The notes: a model not told the origin generated them from the letters alone. DNA of 64,000 nt from Niallia sp. XMNu-256 (GCF_036670015.1 NZ_CP137636.1:2768501-2832500); one strand, 5' to 3'; positions 1-9,397 are shown, counted from the first letter of the stretch. A program made the numbers and translations.

Positions 1-917
1 TACCAACTTCCTTCAAGCCCTTCTTTTGTTTCTGGATTAAAGGTTGGTCGCTGCCCCATTCCAAGAATTTCCCCGGTCTTAGCATTTGCGACAATGGCAA
101 CCATTTTTTTCGGATTATACTCTTGATCGACTTTATTTAAAGTATCTTCAAGCATGATTTGAATTCTTTGATCAAGGGTCAAATAAACACTTTTACCATC
201 CTGTGCAGGAGTAATCTTTTCCTCCCCATTAGGAAGTAAAAATCCCCAAATATCACTTTCAAATTGGTAGGAACCATCCTTGCCTGTTAATATTGAATTC
301 AAACTTTTCTCGATTCCCATCATCCCAACCGTTTCATTTTTCTTGTCTTCATTGAGTTTATTTTCCGTATACCCAATTACATGTGATGCGAAAACACCAT
401 TTGGATAAAACCTTTTCATACTCCTTGAAAAGGAAATGCCAGGAAGCTTCAAATCTTCTATTTTTTCTTTTGCTTCTAATGAGATATCTCTACCTGCTGA
501 GCCAAATTCAACTTGGAATCTATTATTATCCTTACCTGTTTTAAGAATTTTATAAATATCAGATTTTGGAAGATCAATAAATTTTGCTAATTCTGAAGCT
601 GTTTTCTCAAGATCTACAACATGATTTGGTTTTTCTGGATCAGGCGACATTTTTTCTGATAAAATCGCGATTAAGCTATATGAACTACGGTCTTCTGCAA
701 TTACTTCCCCATTATTGTCATAGATTGTCCCACGTTTTGCATCAATCTTCGCCGATTCGGAATACATTTGTTCTGCTTTTGCAGCTAACGTTTGTCCTTT
801 TACTTCCCCCGTTGTCTGGATGATTAGAAAACGGAGAAATAAGACAAAAAAGAGCAGGCTAAATAGTGCAAATAATGCCGCTGCTCCTAAATTAATATTT
901 CTCTGTTTTTTGATCAT
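1..917 (-). CDS. pbpB: Penicillin-binding protein 2B, N-terminal part (runs off the window)
   Basis: Septal peptidoglycan transpeptidase of the divisome, a class B PBP anchored in the membrane. About 305 residues are present; the gene continues beyond base 1, so the catalytic SxxK and KTG motifs are not in view. Visible are a short basic cytoplasmic start (MIKKQRN), one membrane anchor at about residues 9-31, and the N-terminal dimerisation region with KRGTIYDNNG at about residues 60-70, as in class B PBPs. The ATG at 917-915 shares one base with the ftsL stop (TAATG), implying translational coupling. Position right after ftsL favours PBP2B over the paralogue SpoVD, which normally follows it. 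Confidence 0.93.
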   Translation of the reverse strand, partial: MIKKQRNINLGAAALFALFSLLFFVLFLRFLIIQTTGEVKGQTLAAKAEQMYSESAKIDAKRGTIYDNNGEVIAEDRSSYSLIAILSEKMSPDPEKPNHVVDLEKTASELAKFIDLPKSDIYKILKTGKDNNRFQVEFGSAGRDISLEAKEKIEDLKLPGISFSRSMKRFYPNGVFASHVIGYTENKLNEDKKNETVGMMGIEKSLNSILTGKDGSYQFESDIWGFLLPNGEEKITPAQDGKSVYLTLDQRIQIMLEDTLNKVDQEYNPKKMVAIVANAKTGEILGMGQRPTFNPETKEGLEGSW

Positions 918-1270
918 TAATCTTGCACAACCTTAACATTTTGTTCATTTAATTGGAGCCCTAATTCCCGAGCCTTTTCTTTAATTCGATTATACTGACT
1001 TAGCTCATTTACTTGGACGGTTAAATCGCTAATTGATTTTTGCTGTGTTTGTATTTCCCTCTCTGTTAATTGAATGCCTTTGTTTAATTGATATATGTCT
1101 GACTGATTGGAGATAATTTGGGTCGAGCCAATACAAACGAATGCTCCAAACACAAGTCCTAATATTTTCTCCCCTGGTGAGAGTCCTTTTCTATGTAGAT
1201 GCTTTTTTTTCGGGGCTTTTACTGTTTGTTGTTGCTGCTCTTGTCGAAGCTGTCGTGCTAAATTGGCCAT
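917..1270 (-). CDS. ftsL: Cell division protein FtsL
   Basis: Small bitopic divisome protein of 117 residues that works with DivIC and DivIB at the septum. The sequence shows a basic cytoplasmic segment (KAPKKKHLHRKG), one membrane segment at about residues 33-52, and an extracellular heptad-rich coiled coil (IQLTEREIQTQQKSISDL region) ending in VKVVQD. The ATG at 1270 follows GGAGGG at a good distance. It lies in the mraZ-rsmH-ftsL-pbpB order and overlaps pbpB by one base. Sequence conservation in this family is low, so the call rests on position, size and topology. Confidence 0.92.
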   Translation of the reverse strand: MANLARQLRQEQQQQTVKAPKKKHLHRKGLSPGEKILGLVFGAFVCIGSTQIISNQSDIYQLNKGIQLTEREIQTQQKSISDLTVQVNELSQYNRIKEKARELGLQLNEQNVKVVQD

Positions 1271-1323
1271 TCGCTTATCCCTCCAATAATATCATAAAGT
1301 TTTACTTTTGATCGATATAAAGT

Positions 1324-2256
1324 TTAGTTTTTTTCTGCAATCCTTAATTTAGCTGATCTTGCCCGATTGTTATTTTCTAATTCTTCCTCAGAGGGAATTA
1401 TCGGCTTCCTTGTAATTAACTTTAATTTAGGCTGATATTCCACTGGGATAATCGGTAAGCCATGCGGTAAATTTTGATTTTCACTTTCCTTCTTAAATGT
1501 AACTTTGCAAATTCTGTCTTCTAATGAATGAAAAGTGATCACACTAATTCTGCCACCTGAATTCAACAAGTCAATGGCCTGACTTAATGATTGTTCGAAA
1601 ACTTTTAATTCATCATTTACAGCAATACGAATGGCTTGGAAGATCCGTTTCGCTGGATGGCCACCTTTTCTTCTTGCTGGAGCTGGTATGGCTTCTTTTA
1701 TTAACTCTACTAATTGACCAGTTGTTTCGATGGGTTTCTCCATTCGTACGGCTTCAATTTTACGAGCAATTTGTTTTGAAAACTTTTCCTCGCCATATTG
1801 AAAGAAGATACGAACTAGCGCCTCGTAAGTCCATTCATTCACTACATGATAGGCAGATACATTTGCCTCTTTATCCATCCGCATATCTAGAGGGGCATCA
1901 TGATGATAGCTAAATCCTCTTTCCGGGGTGTCAAGCTGTGGGGATGAAACACCTAAATCATATAAAATACCATCGACCTTATCGATGTTTCTATTTGCAA
2001 GTTCTTCCTTTAAATATTGGAAATTACTTTTAATTACTTGAAACCGATTCCCATAAGAAGCTAATTTTGCTTGTGCGTGCTGGATAGCGATTTCATCTTG
2101 ATCAAATCCATATAACTTTCCTTGATCTGAAAGTTTTGTAAGGATTAATTCACTGTGGCCTGCTCCTCCAAGTGTACAGTCCACATATATCCCATCAGGC
2201 TTAATATTTAAACCTTCAACCGCTTCCTCTAATAAAACTGTTTTATGATTAAACAT
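1324..2256 (-). CDS. rsmH: 16S rRNA (cytosine1402-N4)-methyltransferase RsmH
   Basis: SAM-dependent enzyme that methylates N4 of C1402 in 16S rRNA at the ribosomal P site; 310 residues, the usual length. Seen: N-terminal [10 protein letters not shown], the SAM-binding [11 protein letters not shown] at about residues 26-36, [11 protein letters not shown] at about 99-109, and the late RSAKLRIAE segment typical of MraW proteins. An AAAGGTGG ribosome site precedes ATG 2256. It is 60 bases downstream of mraZ and 53 upstream of ftsL, so it belongs to the division operon. Confidence 0.97.
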   Translation of the reverse strand: MFNHKTVLLEEAVEGLNIKPDGIYVDCTLGGAGHSELILTKLSDQGKLYGFDQDEIAIQHAQAKLASYGNRFQVIKSNFQYLKEELANRNIDKVDGILYDLGVSSPQLDTPERGFSYHHDAPLDMRMDKEANVSAYHVVNEWTYEALVRIFFQYGEEKFSKQIARKIEAVRMEKPIETTGQLVELIKEAIPAPARRKGGHPAKRIFQAIRIAVNDELKVFEQSLSQAIDLLNSGGRISVITFHSLEDRICKVTFKKESENQNLPHGLPIIPVEYQPKLKLITRKPIIPSEEELENNNRARSAKLRIAEKN

Positions 2257-2316
2257 TGTTGTCCACCTTTTCGATTTCAGTGATTAAGGGGTCATATATA
2301 AATCAATCTAACTTGA

Positions 2317-2748
2317 TTAGATATCAAACCCGATCATATTTTCTGCTATATCAGCAAATGAATCCGCTGACTCATTAAAGTAATCTTCCCAAATTTCTTT
2401 ATTCCAAATCTCAATTCGATTGGAAACCCCTAAAACAACACATTCTTTCTCAAGTTTCGCGTAATTGACAAGCGGCGCTGCTATATTTATACGCCCTTGT
2501 TTATCAATTTCACATTCAGTCGCTCCAGAGAAAAAGAAACGAGTAAACGCACGAGCGTCTTTTTTAGTTAAAGGAAGATTCCTTAATTTATCTTCAATGA
2601 TTTCCCACTCATTTAGGGGATAGCCAAATAAACATTGATCTAAGCCACGTGTCAAAACAAATGATTCACCTAGCTCTTCTCGGAATTTTGCAGGCACAAT
2701 CAAGCGACCTTTCGTATCAACATTATGATGATATTCGCCCATGAACAT
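2317..2748 (-). CDS. mraZ: Transcriptional regulator MraZ
   Basis: DNA-binding protein of the SpoVT-AbrB fold that autoregulates the dcw operon; 143 residues, family-typical. Two copies of the MraZ half motif are visible: [17 protein letters not shown] near the N terminus and [15 protein letters not shown] near residue 80. The N terminus MFMGEYHH matches the family; either ATG 2748 or the ATG two codons later could be used, with AGGT just before the first. It is the first gene of the cluster, and the DNA just upstream carries repeated GTGG boxes that fit a MraZ operator. Confidence 0.96.
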   Translation of the reverse strand: MFMGEYHHNVDTKGRLIVPAKFREELGESFVLTRGLDQCLFGYPLNEWEIIEDKLRNLPLTKKDARAFTRFFFSGATECEIDKQGRINIAAPLVNYAKLEKECVVLGVSNRIEIWNKEIWEDYFNESADSFADIAENMIGFDI

Positions 2749-2760
2749 ACCTGCTACCCC

Positions 2761-2805
2761 CCACTTTCTAGAATTACTTTACCACATCCCCCCACTTTCC
2801 TCCAC
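2761..2805 (-). promoter_or_regulatory. Probable MraZ operator: four GTGG boxes
   Basis: Read on the minus strand, GTGG occurs at 2805-2802, 2795-2792, 2785-2782 and 2764-2761. The first three are exactly 10 bases apart and the fourth is 21 further on. Two of the boxes sit in the longer repeat AAAGTGGGGGG. MraZ is known to bind short repeated G-rich boxes with about 10-base spacing upstream of its own gene, so this is the likely autoregulatory site. The last box lies directly before the mraZ ribosome site. Confidence 0.75.
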
Positions 2806-2908
2806 ATTATTTTTATAATTCTCCCCGCATTACAAAAATCCTTCAAAAAAGCAGGAAAAGTAGTTAATTATCTTTAAAATCGTAATAATAGTAAATTTCC
2901 CACAAAAA

Positions 2909-2934
2909 AGAGACCTTCTATACAGAAAGTCTCT
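2909..2934 (-). terminator. Intrinsic terminator downstream of bshC
   Basis: Stem AGAGAC/GTCTCT, extended inward by TTCT/AGAA, followed on the minus strand by six T residues. It lies 40 bases after the bshC stop. Confidence 0.85.
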
Positions 2935-2973
2935 GTGTTATCGACCCAATCAAATACGCCATCAAATTTTATG

Positions 2974-4599
2974 TTAAATTTTGATTACTTTATGCATCCC
3001 ATCAAATTCATATGGTAAGTACGGCAATTCAGAAAAAAAGGATGTTCCATATTGATTCAAATACAATAAAGGATTTAATATTCTCTCTTGAGGAGAGTTT
3101 AATGGTTTGAGCTTGTTTTCTATCCGTTCATATTTATTCAAAACCACTTTATGTTTGTCGAGAATCGATTGATTAACCTTGTCCTCTAAAAATTTAATTT
3201 GTTGCAATATAATCTGTTGATTTTTGTTGAACAGCGACGACAGCCCTTTATCAATTTTCTTCTCTATATATCCATAACGCTTTTGCAACTCATCTTTAGC
3301 TGCTTGAAATAACTCCTCTAATTCTGTATCTTTGAAAGTCAATAAATAATCATCTTGATATTTCTCAATCCCACTTGTTAACACTTGCTCAACCGTTAAA
3401 CCCAATTCCTGAAGATCGGTCTGAACTGACCGGTCCAATAATGTAATATTTAACCGAGGGACAATAGGAGGCATTTTCAAAGAAAATATTTCAAAGGCTT
3501 GTTTCAGTTCGGCCCAATAAGCAATTTCTCCTGGGCCTGCAATGAATGCTAATGTTGGAAAAAGGACCTCTTGTGTCATCGGGCGAGTAACGACATTATT
3601 ACTTAATTTAGTTGGATATTCTGAAGCGATTTGTAATAACTCATCAGCCGTAAATCGAACCGTTCCATTTTTACCGAAAAACAACCCTTCCTCTTGTTCA
3701 AACTCGAGTAAAACGCGTTCTTTTTCACTTTCATCATAATAAAACAAGTTGGCTGCTTGATCACTTAAATCAATGGTTGACTTAAATCCCTTTTGAATCA
3801 GTTGCATCTGTACTGCCTTGACACGATTAGTAATTTCATTGACTTGTTGAATTTGTGAAATAAAAATCTCTTTTTCAAGACGTCTTAGCCCAGGAAAGCC
3901 AGAATCAATAATTAACAAGCCTTCATTTTTGAATAATTCCATGACTATATTAGCAAAAAAGTCAACAAAAGTTCGTGAACGTTGAATACAGACTTTCATA
4001 AATTGACGGAGTTGATTCGTGTGATCTGTTTCACCTAGTTCCCTGATGATATCCTCAACCCACTTCAAACATACTTCTTGATTCAACTCTATATCTGTGA
4101 CCATTTTCTTATCTATAACTTTTTCTGGATAGGTGACTTTTTGAACTTTCTTATCCTTTTCCATATAAATATGATTCACTTCTTGGAAATCATGATCTTC
4201 TCCTGCAATCCAAAAAACTGGTACGACAGGTACATTCAGTTCAGCCTCTTTTTGCTTCGCTAAAGCAATGATCGAAATCACCTTATGAATCGAATAAAGC
4301 GGACCGGTAAGAATCCCTGCTTGTTGTCCGCCAATGACGACAACGCTCTCCTCGCTAGCAAGCTTCGAGAGAGAATTCTCCACTTCTTTAGAAGTTGGAA
4401 ATGGCTTCATAAATTCTTCGATACAATTCACCAATTTCATTCTCATAAATTCTCGATTTTGTAATTCTAATAATCTTTGCTTATAGTCGTCTGGATTTTG
4501 AAATTGATAATGAAAAAACTCTTGGATCTCAGATGAACCAGCAAGATAACCTGTCGCAAATGCGTTCGTTGCCGGTAGCGAGAGATTTAACATCTCCAT
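2974..4599 (-). CDS. bshC: Bacillithiol biosynthesis cysteine-adding enzyme BshC
   Basis: Catalyses the last step of bacillithiol synthesis, adding cysteine to GlcN-malate; cytosolic. At 541 residues it has the family length. Visible features are GGQQAGILTGPLY (about residues 90-102), the adjacent SIHKVIS segment, PVFWIAGEDHDFQEVNH (about 126-142), and a long coiled-coil stretch near residues 440-490. It is placed just upstream of mraZ, as in B. subtilis (yllA). Bacillithiol is the low-molecular-weight thiol of Firmicutes and supports the taxonomic call. Confidence 0.96.
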   Translation of the reverse strand: MEMLNLSLPATNAFATGYLAGSSEIQEFFHYQFQNPDDYKQRLLELQNREFMRMKLVNCIEEFMKPFPTSKEVENSLSKLASEESVVVIGGQQAGILTGPLYSIHKVISIIALAKQKEAELNVPVVPVFWIAGEDHDFQEVNHIYMEKDKKVQKVTYPEKVIDKKMVTDIELNQEVCLKWVEDIIRELGETDHTNQLRQFMKVCIQRSRTFVDFFANIVMELFKNEGLLIIDSGFPGLRRLEKEIFISQIQQVNEITNRVKAVQMQLIQKGFKSTIDLSDQAANLFYYDESEKERVLLEFEQEEGLFFGKNGTVRFTADELLQIASEYPTKLSNNVVTRPMTQEVLFPTLAFIAGPGEIAYWAELKQAFEIFSLKMPPIVPRLNITLLDRSVQTDLQELGLTVEQVLTSGIEKYQDDYLLTFKDTELEELFQAAKDELQKRYGYIEKKIDKGLSSLFNKNQQIILQQIKFLEDKVNQSILDKHKVVLNKYERIENKLKPLNSPQERILNPLLYLNQYGTSFFSELPYLPYEFDGMHKVIKI

Positions 4600-4647
4600 G
4601 TAAGACTTCCTTTCTAAACATCATTAAACCTATTCTTAGCCTTCCAG

Positions 4648-5043
4648 TTAGGAACTAGAAATCGCTATGCTAATTCGTAAGATAAGACCATATGTAAGTA
4701 ATAATAGATAAATCAATCCGAAACATAAAAAGTTAAATCGCCAAAAACCTTTAAACACTTTTACAAGTACGATTTCGTGTTTTAATCTCCAATGAACAAA
4801 TACGAAAACGATGGCAACGAGGATCATAAATAATAAGATCACCCAAAAAAGTGAAAGCCCCCAAATTGCCGTAATAAAATAATGAACAGCGATCACGAAT
4901 AATAACGTCGTAACATCAATAGCGATTTTTACAGATTTACGGTGATTTTTCGTGATTACTTTACTAATTACAAAAACGATTATATACCCTATTAAAGGAA
5001 TAGTCACGAAAGTTGCAATGATTGAAGAGATAAGATCTGACAC
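4648..5043 (-). CDS. DUF3397 family membrane protein
   Basis: A 131-residue polytopic membrane protein with four predicted helices at about residues 10-28, 42-60, 64-85 and 103-126, and few charged residues outside KNHRKS and WRLKHE. It resembles the DUF3397 family that accompanies bshC in Bacillaceae. Function unknown. It lies between the panE-like gene (5 bases upstream) and bshC (48 bases downstream), so the three are probably co-transcribed. Confidence 0.75.
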   Translation of the reverse strand: MSDLISSIIATFVTIPLIGYIIVFVISKVITKNHRKSVKIAIDVTTLLFVIAVHYFITAIWGLSLFWVILLFMILVAIVFVFVHWRLKHEIVLVKVFKGFWRFNFLCFGLIYLLLLTYGLILRISIAISSS

Positions 5044-5048
5044 GTACT

Positions 5049-5945
5049 TTAATCCTCCACCCTACACTCTTTTCCCTTCACCGCCTGATAAAACAAGTCG
5101 ATAATAGGAGTATGTATTTCATTTTCAGCCGCTTTTTCTAGAATATAACCCAAAATTGCATCAACCTCTGTAAGTCTTTTTTCTTTTAAATCACGAAGCA
5201 TGGACGAATCATTATGTGCTGTTAGTTTACAAACTTCAATAACATTTAAAAAATACTCTTCTGACTCTTTTAACTGAAGACTTTCTATAATTTCCGCAAA
5301 CATGCTTTTAACTAATCGGAAATAATAAGGATTATTGATAAGTTCTCCATTCTTAATTTGTAAAATAGATGTTAATGGATTAATTACAGCGTTGGCAACT
5401 AACTTTTTAATAAGCATTTTTTCATACTGTTCTTCAACCACAAACGAAAAAAAGTCATCTTCTATCGATTGGACAAAATCCATAAAGTTTGGACTATCCC
5501 CACGGAAAAGTGCGGTCTTTGTTGTTCCTACTCCCGTATGGATCACATGATTATGTCCTACTTTCATTGCTCCATGCTCAACTGATCCAACATAAATATC
5601 TCCATTTAGCCCATCAAACCATTTTAAATGCCCCATTCCATTTTGTAAAAAACATAGAGCATGACCGTTTGTACTATAAGTAGATAGCATATCAATTATA
5701 TGCGGTAAATGGTATTGTTTTAAAGCAATAAAAGTTACCTCTTCCTCTCCACGCCATTGCGTAGATAATTTTACTTGTACGAATTCCCTTGCCCTATGAC
5801 CATTCTTTTCAAATAGAAAACCCTCTTCTTGAATTAAATTACGTTGCTCACTGCTATGTACATACAGACATACGGAGTGTCGCCTGCTTAAATAATAGGA
5901 AAATAGTAAACCAATTGCCCCCCCACCGATGATCCCGATCTTCAT
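5049..5945 (-). CDS. panE: 2-dehydropantoate 2-reductase family protein
   Basis: NADPH-dependent reductase of the ketopantoate reductase family, which converts ketopantoate to pantoate on the way to coenzyme A; 298 residues. The N terminus has the Rossmann glycine motif GIIGGGAIG; the C-terminal helical domain has KKLVANAVINPLTS, holding the catalytic lysine at about residue 182, and SMLRDL followed by the conserved glutamate in TEVDAI. The position matches B. subtilis ylbQ/panE next to bshC. The family also has members of unknown substrate, so pantoate is the likely but not proven product. Confidence 0.82.
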   Translation of the reverse strand: MKIGIIGGGAIGLLFSYYLSRRHSVCLYVHSSEQRNLIQEEGFLFEKNGHRAREFVQVKLSTQWRGEEEVTFIALKQYHLPHIIDMLSTYSTNGHALCFLQNGMGHLKWFDGLNGDIYVGSVEHGAMKVGHNHVIHTGVGTTKTALFRGDSPNFMDFVQSIEDDFFSFVVEEQYEKMLIKKLVANAVINPLTSILQIKNGELINNPYYFRLVKSMFAEIIESLQLKESEEYFLNVIEVCKLTAHNDSSMLRDLKEKRLTEVDAILGYILEKAAENEIHTPIIDLFYQAVKGKECRVED

Positions 5946-6419
5946 TTATATCTGTTCCCTTCATATCAAATTCACCCACCGAATTTGTGCCCGTATTTTT
6001 ATTACGCTTCAGAACACCACACAGCATGTCTCGCTTGGCTAAGACATGCATCCTGTCCGTCATCGAGATGCTCGGCACAATGAAAAACTACCCTCAACAA
6101 GTGTTCTTTCCCAATGTTGGTTAATTGAGGCCAACAGCATGCTAGCCATGTAGACGTTGCTGTAGGCATGCTTAGTCTGTGTTCAACTTAATTACCTTTA
6201 TAATAATCCGCAACATCCATCAAAGGCGCAAACCATTCTGCCCTGTTTAAGCCCTCCTAAATCGGAACAGTTTCATTCATCTCTTACTATTGAAGAGGGA
6301 TAACCCCTGTTCCTGCCGCAAATCTCGGAACAATTGCATTTGCTTAATGAGGTTAAATAAAGATATTTCCTTCATTATATAGGATTAATGTCATGAGCGT
6401 ATAGATTTTAAACCAAAAA
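5946..6419. repeat. Gene-free gap with a decayed repeat (family 1, copy A)
   Basis: No supported gene. Bases 5963-6010 begin ATATCAAATTCACCCACCGA and end ATTACGCTTC; related sequences occur at 35061-35104 and 61351-61400. The unit contains the inverted pair CAAATTC/GAATTTG. Further right are short GC-rich hairpin remnants such as GCATGC-rich DNA around 6140-6175. At 6507-6525, beyond the terminator, there is a separate fragment, TATCAAGCTTAACAGACAA, of repeat family 2. Confidence 0.55.
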
Positions 6420-6496
6420 AATAAATGGTGTCTACATTTCCCTCTGGCCGTTATGGATTATTGATTCCAACCATTAAGAACTAGACACCATTTATT
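6420..6496 (-). terminator. Long-stem terminator of the carboxylase operon, shared stem sequence
   Basis: A perfect 15-base inverted repeat, AATAAATGGTGTCTA (6420-6434) and TAGACACCATTTATT (6482-6496), with 47 bases between. On the minus strand the stem runs into TTTATTTTTTT, so it can end the transcript of the 6609-8517 genes. Its ATGGTGTC stem recurs in the terminator at 15731-15800. Confidence 0.7.
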
Positions 6497-6608
6497 AACT
6501 TATTCTTATCAAGCTTAACAGACAACCTCCTTCTCATGATTCTGAGTACATAAATAAGGGGGATAGTTGATCAATTTCCCATCAATGAGGATGAAAGAAG
6601 CCCAACTT

Positions 6609-8150
6609 TTAAACAGGATACACCGGATGTTTTCTTGTGCTGAAATGATGCTTTTTTGTTTCGTACAGGGCAAACCTTGATATAAGGACATTTCTTAAAT
6701 CTTTCGGATGTACAATATCATCTACAATTAGTTCTGACGCTAGTTTATAGAGATCAATCGCCTTCCTATACTCCTCTTGTTTTTGACCAATAAAAGCAGC
6801 TCGCTCACTCATGTTTTCTAAAGAATTAATCTTATTTGCATAAACAGCGTTGACAGCCGCTTCTGGACCCATTACTGCAATCTGTGCTGTTGGTAGTGCC
6901 AAACAGCAATCAGGTTCAAATGCCGGCCCTGCCATTGCATATAAACCCGCTCCATAAGCCTTTCGAACGATAACTGAAATTTTTGGAACTGTTGCTGAGC
7001 TAACCGCTGCAATTAACTTAGCCCCATGACGGATGATGCCAGCTCTTTCAACTTTTGTACCAATCATAAATCCTGGAACATCTGCCAAGAATAGTAAAGG
7101 GATATGGAAGGCATCACATAAAGTAATAAACTTAGCTCCTTTATCGGCTGAATCTATAAATAACACGCCACCCTTTACTTTTGATTGATTCGCAACAATC
7201 CCAACTACTTTCCCATCAACTCTCGCCATTCCGGTAATTAATTCAGGGGCAAATAATGCCTTAATTTCAAAAAAACTTCCTTCATCAATGATAGTGTCAA
7301 TGCAATCATACATATTAAAGGGGGTATTTTGGTTATCAGGAATGATATTTTCAAGTTGCATTCCAGTTTTTGGCCCTTTTCCTGATTGAGTTGGGGGTTT
7401 CTCCTGATAGTTAGTAGGAAAATAACTCAAGTACAATTTTGCTTTTTCAATTGCTTCCTCTTCATTTTGGACTAAAATATCCCCGCATCCACTTACTGTG
7501 CAGTGCATTCTAGCTCCGCCCATTTCCTCCAAGCTTACCTTTTCACCAATGACCATTTCAGCCATCCGTGGTGAACCTAAATACATGGATGCGTTATCCT
7601 CTACCATAATTACAACATCACAAAAAGCTGGGATATATGCGCCACCAGCTGCTGATGGACCAAAAAGCAGACAAATTTGAGGTATGACTCCTGAAAGCTT
7701 TACTTGATTATAAAAAATCCGACCAGCCCCCCGTCTATTTGGAAACATCTCTAATTGGTCTGTGATTCTTGCACCAGCGGAGTCAACTAAATAAAGTAAG
7801 GGGACTTTTAACTTTTCGGCACTTTCTTGAATTCTAATCATCTTTTCAACTGTTCGGGGTCCCCATGATCCTGCCTTTACAGTTGAATCATTTGCCACCA
7901 CACAAACTGTTCGACCGTTTACTTTACCGATTGCTGTTATTACTCCATCTGCGGGTAATTCAGAGTCTCCGCAATTGGCAAATAAACCATCTTCCTCATA
8001 TCTTCCCTCATCAAATAATCGCCCTAAACGTTCCCGTACAAAAAGCTTATTTTGAACTGCTAATTTCTTTAAGGACTTTTCCTTCTTCCCGTCTTTTACT
8101 GTTTGTTTTTTTATTTCTAAGCTCTTATAACGCGACCTATTAGAAGACAT
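6609..8150 (-). CDS. Acyl-CoA carboxylase beta subunit (biotin-dependent carboxyltransferase)
   Basis: Carboxyltransferase of the PccB/MmdA/YngE type, moving CO2 between carboxybiotin and an acyl-CoA such as propionyl- or methylmalonyl-CoA; 513 residues, family length. Two crotonase-fold halves are visible: the first with DSAGARITDQ and GPSAAGGAYIPAF (about residues 120-170), the second with DVPGFMIG and YGAGLYAMAG (about 355-410). An AGGAGG site precedes ATG 8150. It follows the biotin carrier gene by about 150 bases. No biotin carboxylase is present, so it either borrows one encoded elsewhere or works as part of a decarboxylase; substrate cannot be fixed from sequence. Confidence 0.9.
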   Translation of the reverse strand: MSSNRSRYKSLEIKKQTVKDGKKEKSLKKLAVQNKLFVRERLGRLFDEGRYEEDGLFANCGDSELPADGVITAIGKVNGRTVCVVANDSTVKAGSWGPRTVEKMIRIQESAEKLKVPLLYLVDSAGARITDQLEMFPNRRGAGRIFYNQVKLSGVIPQICLLFGPSAAGGAYIPAFCDVVIMVEDNASMYLGSPRMAEMVIGEKVSLEEMGGARMHCTVSGCGDILVQNEEEAIEKAKLYLSYFPTNYQEKPPTQSGKGPKTGMQLENIIPDNQNTPFNMYDCIDTIIDEGSFFEIKALFAPELITGMARVDGKVVGIVANQSKVKGGVLFIDSADKGAKFITLCDAFHIPLLFLADVPGFMIGTKVERAGIIRHGAKLIAAVSSATVPKISVIVRKAYGAGLYAMAGPAFEPDCCLALPTAQIAVMGPEAAVNAVYANKINSLENMSERAAFIGQKQEEYRKAIDLYKLASELIVDDIVHPKDLRNVLISRFALYETKKHHFSTRKHPVYPV

Positions 8151-8304
8151 AGAATTCCTCCTTACTCAACTTTCCTAAAGGTTGTAGTTATTCGCCCGTT
8201 GAATTTACGTCAGGTAGCTTGGGTTAGAACCGCCACTGAATCGAAGAGCGATTATCCATTCATGCCACACTTTTAGACGTGAGAGAACTTTTGACTGAAT
8301 GAGG

Positions 8305-8517
8305 TTAGATTATTGTTAACAGTACATCATCCTCACTAACAAATTGACCAACTCTTACCTTAATTTCAGATACTGTCCCTGAAATACTACTTTCAATTGG
8401 AATGGCCATTTTCATTGATTCGACAATCACCACTTCCTGACCCACAGAAACTTGCTCTCCCTCATGTATCTGGATAGCCAGCACAACACCTGTAATAATA
8501 GATTTTACCTCCTTCAT
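8305..8517 (-). CDS. Biotin carboxyl carrier protein (biotin/lipoyl attachment domain)
   Basis: A 70-residue stand-alone biotinyl domain that carries CO2 for the adjacent carboxyltransferase. The biotinylation motif ESMKM, with its lysine at about residue 35, and the flanking glycines of the beta-barrel hammerhead are intact. The ATG at 8517 is preferred because AAGGGGG lies 9 bases before it; an upstream in-frame start at 8565 has no such site. It heads a two-gene minus-strand unit with the carboxyltransferase. Confidence 0.88.
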   Translation of the reverse strand: MKEVKSIITGVVLAIQIHEGEQVSVGQEVVIVESMKMAIPIESSISGTVSEIKVRVGQFVSEDDVLLTII

Positions 8518-8850
8518 CCACCAGTCCCCCTTGCCTATATTTAATAAAGTGAAAACTTCCATCACTGGGGTTTTCTAACATCCCCTTCTAATAGAAAGCC
8601 CTATCCCACAACTTCCACCTATTTTCTTTTTTAAACTCGGAGTGGGGTGGGGTCTAACCTTCCCGTTATGTCTAATAAAAAATTTGTAACCGTTTTCTAA
8701 TCGAAAAGAAGGTATTTATAATGAAAATGTTATATAATCATATACAAATAGTTATTAAGATTAAGACTAGTTTAAATTTTTGGTTTACTATAATACGTAT
8801 TCGTATCATGGAGTTGTCATGCACTTTTGCCACAAAAAGGGGGAAATAAT

Positions 8851-9342
8851 ATGGTCAAAACGGATATGGATCTAAGCAAGAATATTGTTAAATTAAAGGT
8901 TAACTTTAAAACACTTGAAGATTTTAAAAGTTTTAAAGAATACGGGATTCAAGAATTATCGATGAGTGAAGACCTTCAAGCCAATATTATTGAAAATGAC
9001 AGCGAATCTCCATTTTATGGTATTTACTTTGGTGATAAACTTGTTGCACGAATGAGCGTTTATCAGGTGAGCGGAAAATATAACCGTTATTTCGATCCAC
9101 CCGTTGATTATATAGAAATATGGAAGCTAGGAGTATTGCCCGACTATCAAGGTAGGGGGTATGGGACAGCACTTGTAAATTTCGCCAAAAACCTTGGGAT
9201 GCCAATTAAAACAAACCCTCGAGTTAAATCACGAAGCTTTTGGGAAAAGATGGGGTTTAACTCAGTTAATTATGATATGGAAAGGGATTTAGGGGAGAAT
9301 CCACTGATCTGGGCTCCAGATCATGTAACCGAAGCAAAATAA
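8851..9342 (+). CDS. ylbP: GNAT family N-acetyltransferase YlbP
   Basis: Probable acyl-CoA-dependent acetyltransferase of 163 residues, substrate unknown. The GNAT core is clear: FGDKLVARMSVY (beta strand), then LGVLPDYQGRGYGTALVNFA, the acetyl-CoA loop (Q/RxxGxG/A) at about residues 93-112, and a SFWEKMGF C-terminal strand. ATG 8851 has AAAGGGGG eight bases before it. It faces gerR on the opposite strand, as in B. subtilis where ylbP and ylbO are neighbours. Confidence 0.88.
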   Translation: MVKTDMDLSKNIVKLKVNFKTLEDFKSFKEYGIQELSMSEDLQANIIENDSESPFYGIYFGDKLVARMSVYQVSGKYNRYFDPPVDYIEIWKLGVLPDYQGRGYGTALVNFAKNLGMPIKTNPRVKSRSFWEKMGFNSVNYDMERDLGENPLIWAPDHVTEAK

Positions 9343-9369
9343 TAAAATTAGCTCATTATTAAATAATAA

Positions 9370-9397
9370 AAATAAGCAGACCTTCGCCTGCTTATTT
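9370..9397. terminator. Bidirectional terminator between ylbP and gerR
   Basis: Ten-base stem AAATAAGCAG/CTGCTTATTT with an eight-base loop and T-rich flanks in both directions, between two converging genes. Confidence 0.88.

Noticed and set aside
5854-6078. 74-codon minus-strand frame at the panE start
   Set aside because: It overlaps panE in another frame and its C-terminal part is repeat family 1 DNA; no ribosome site.
8721-8850. 42-codon plus-strand frame just before ylbP
   Set aside because: It has a GAAGG site but low-complexity hydrophobic composition and no recognisable match; it probably is chance reading through the ylbP promoter.
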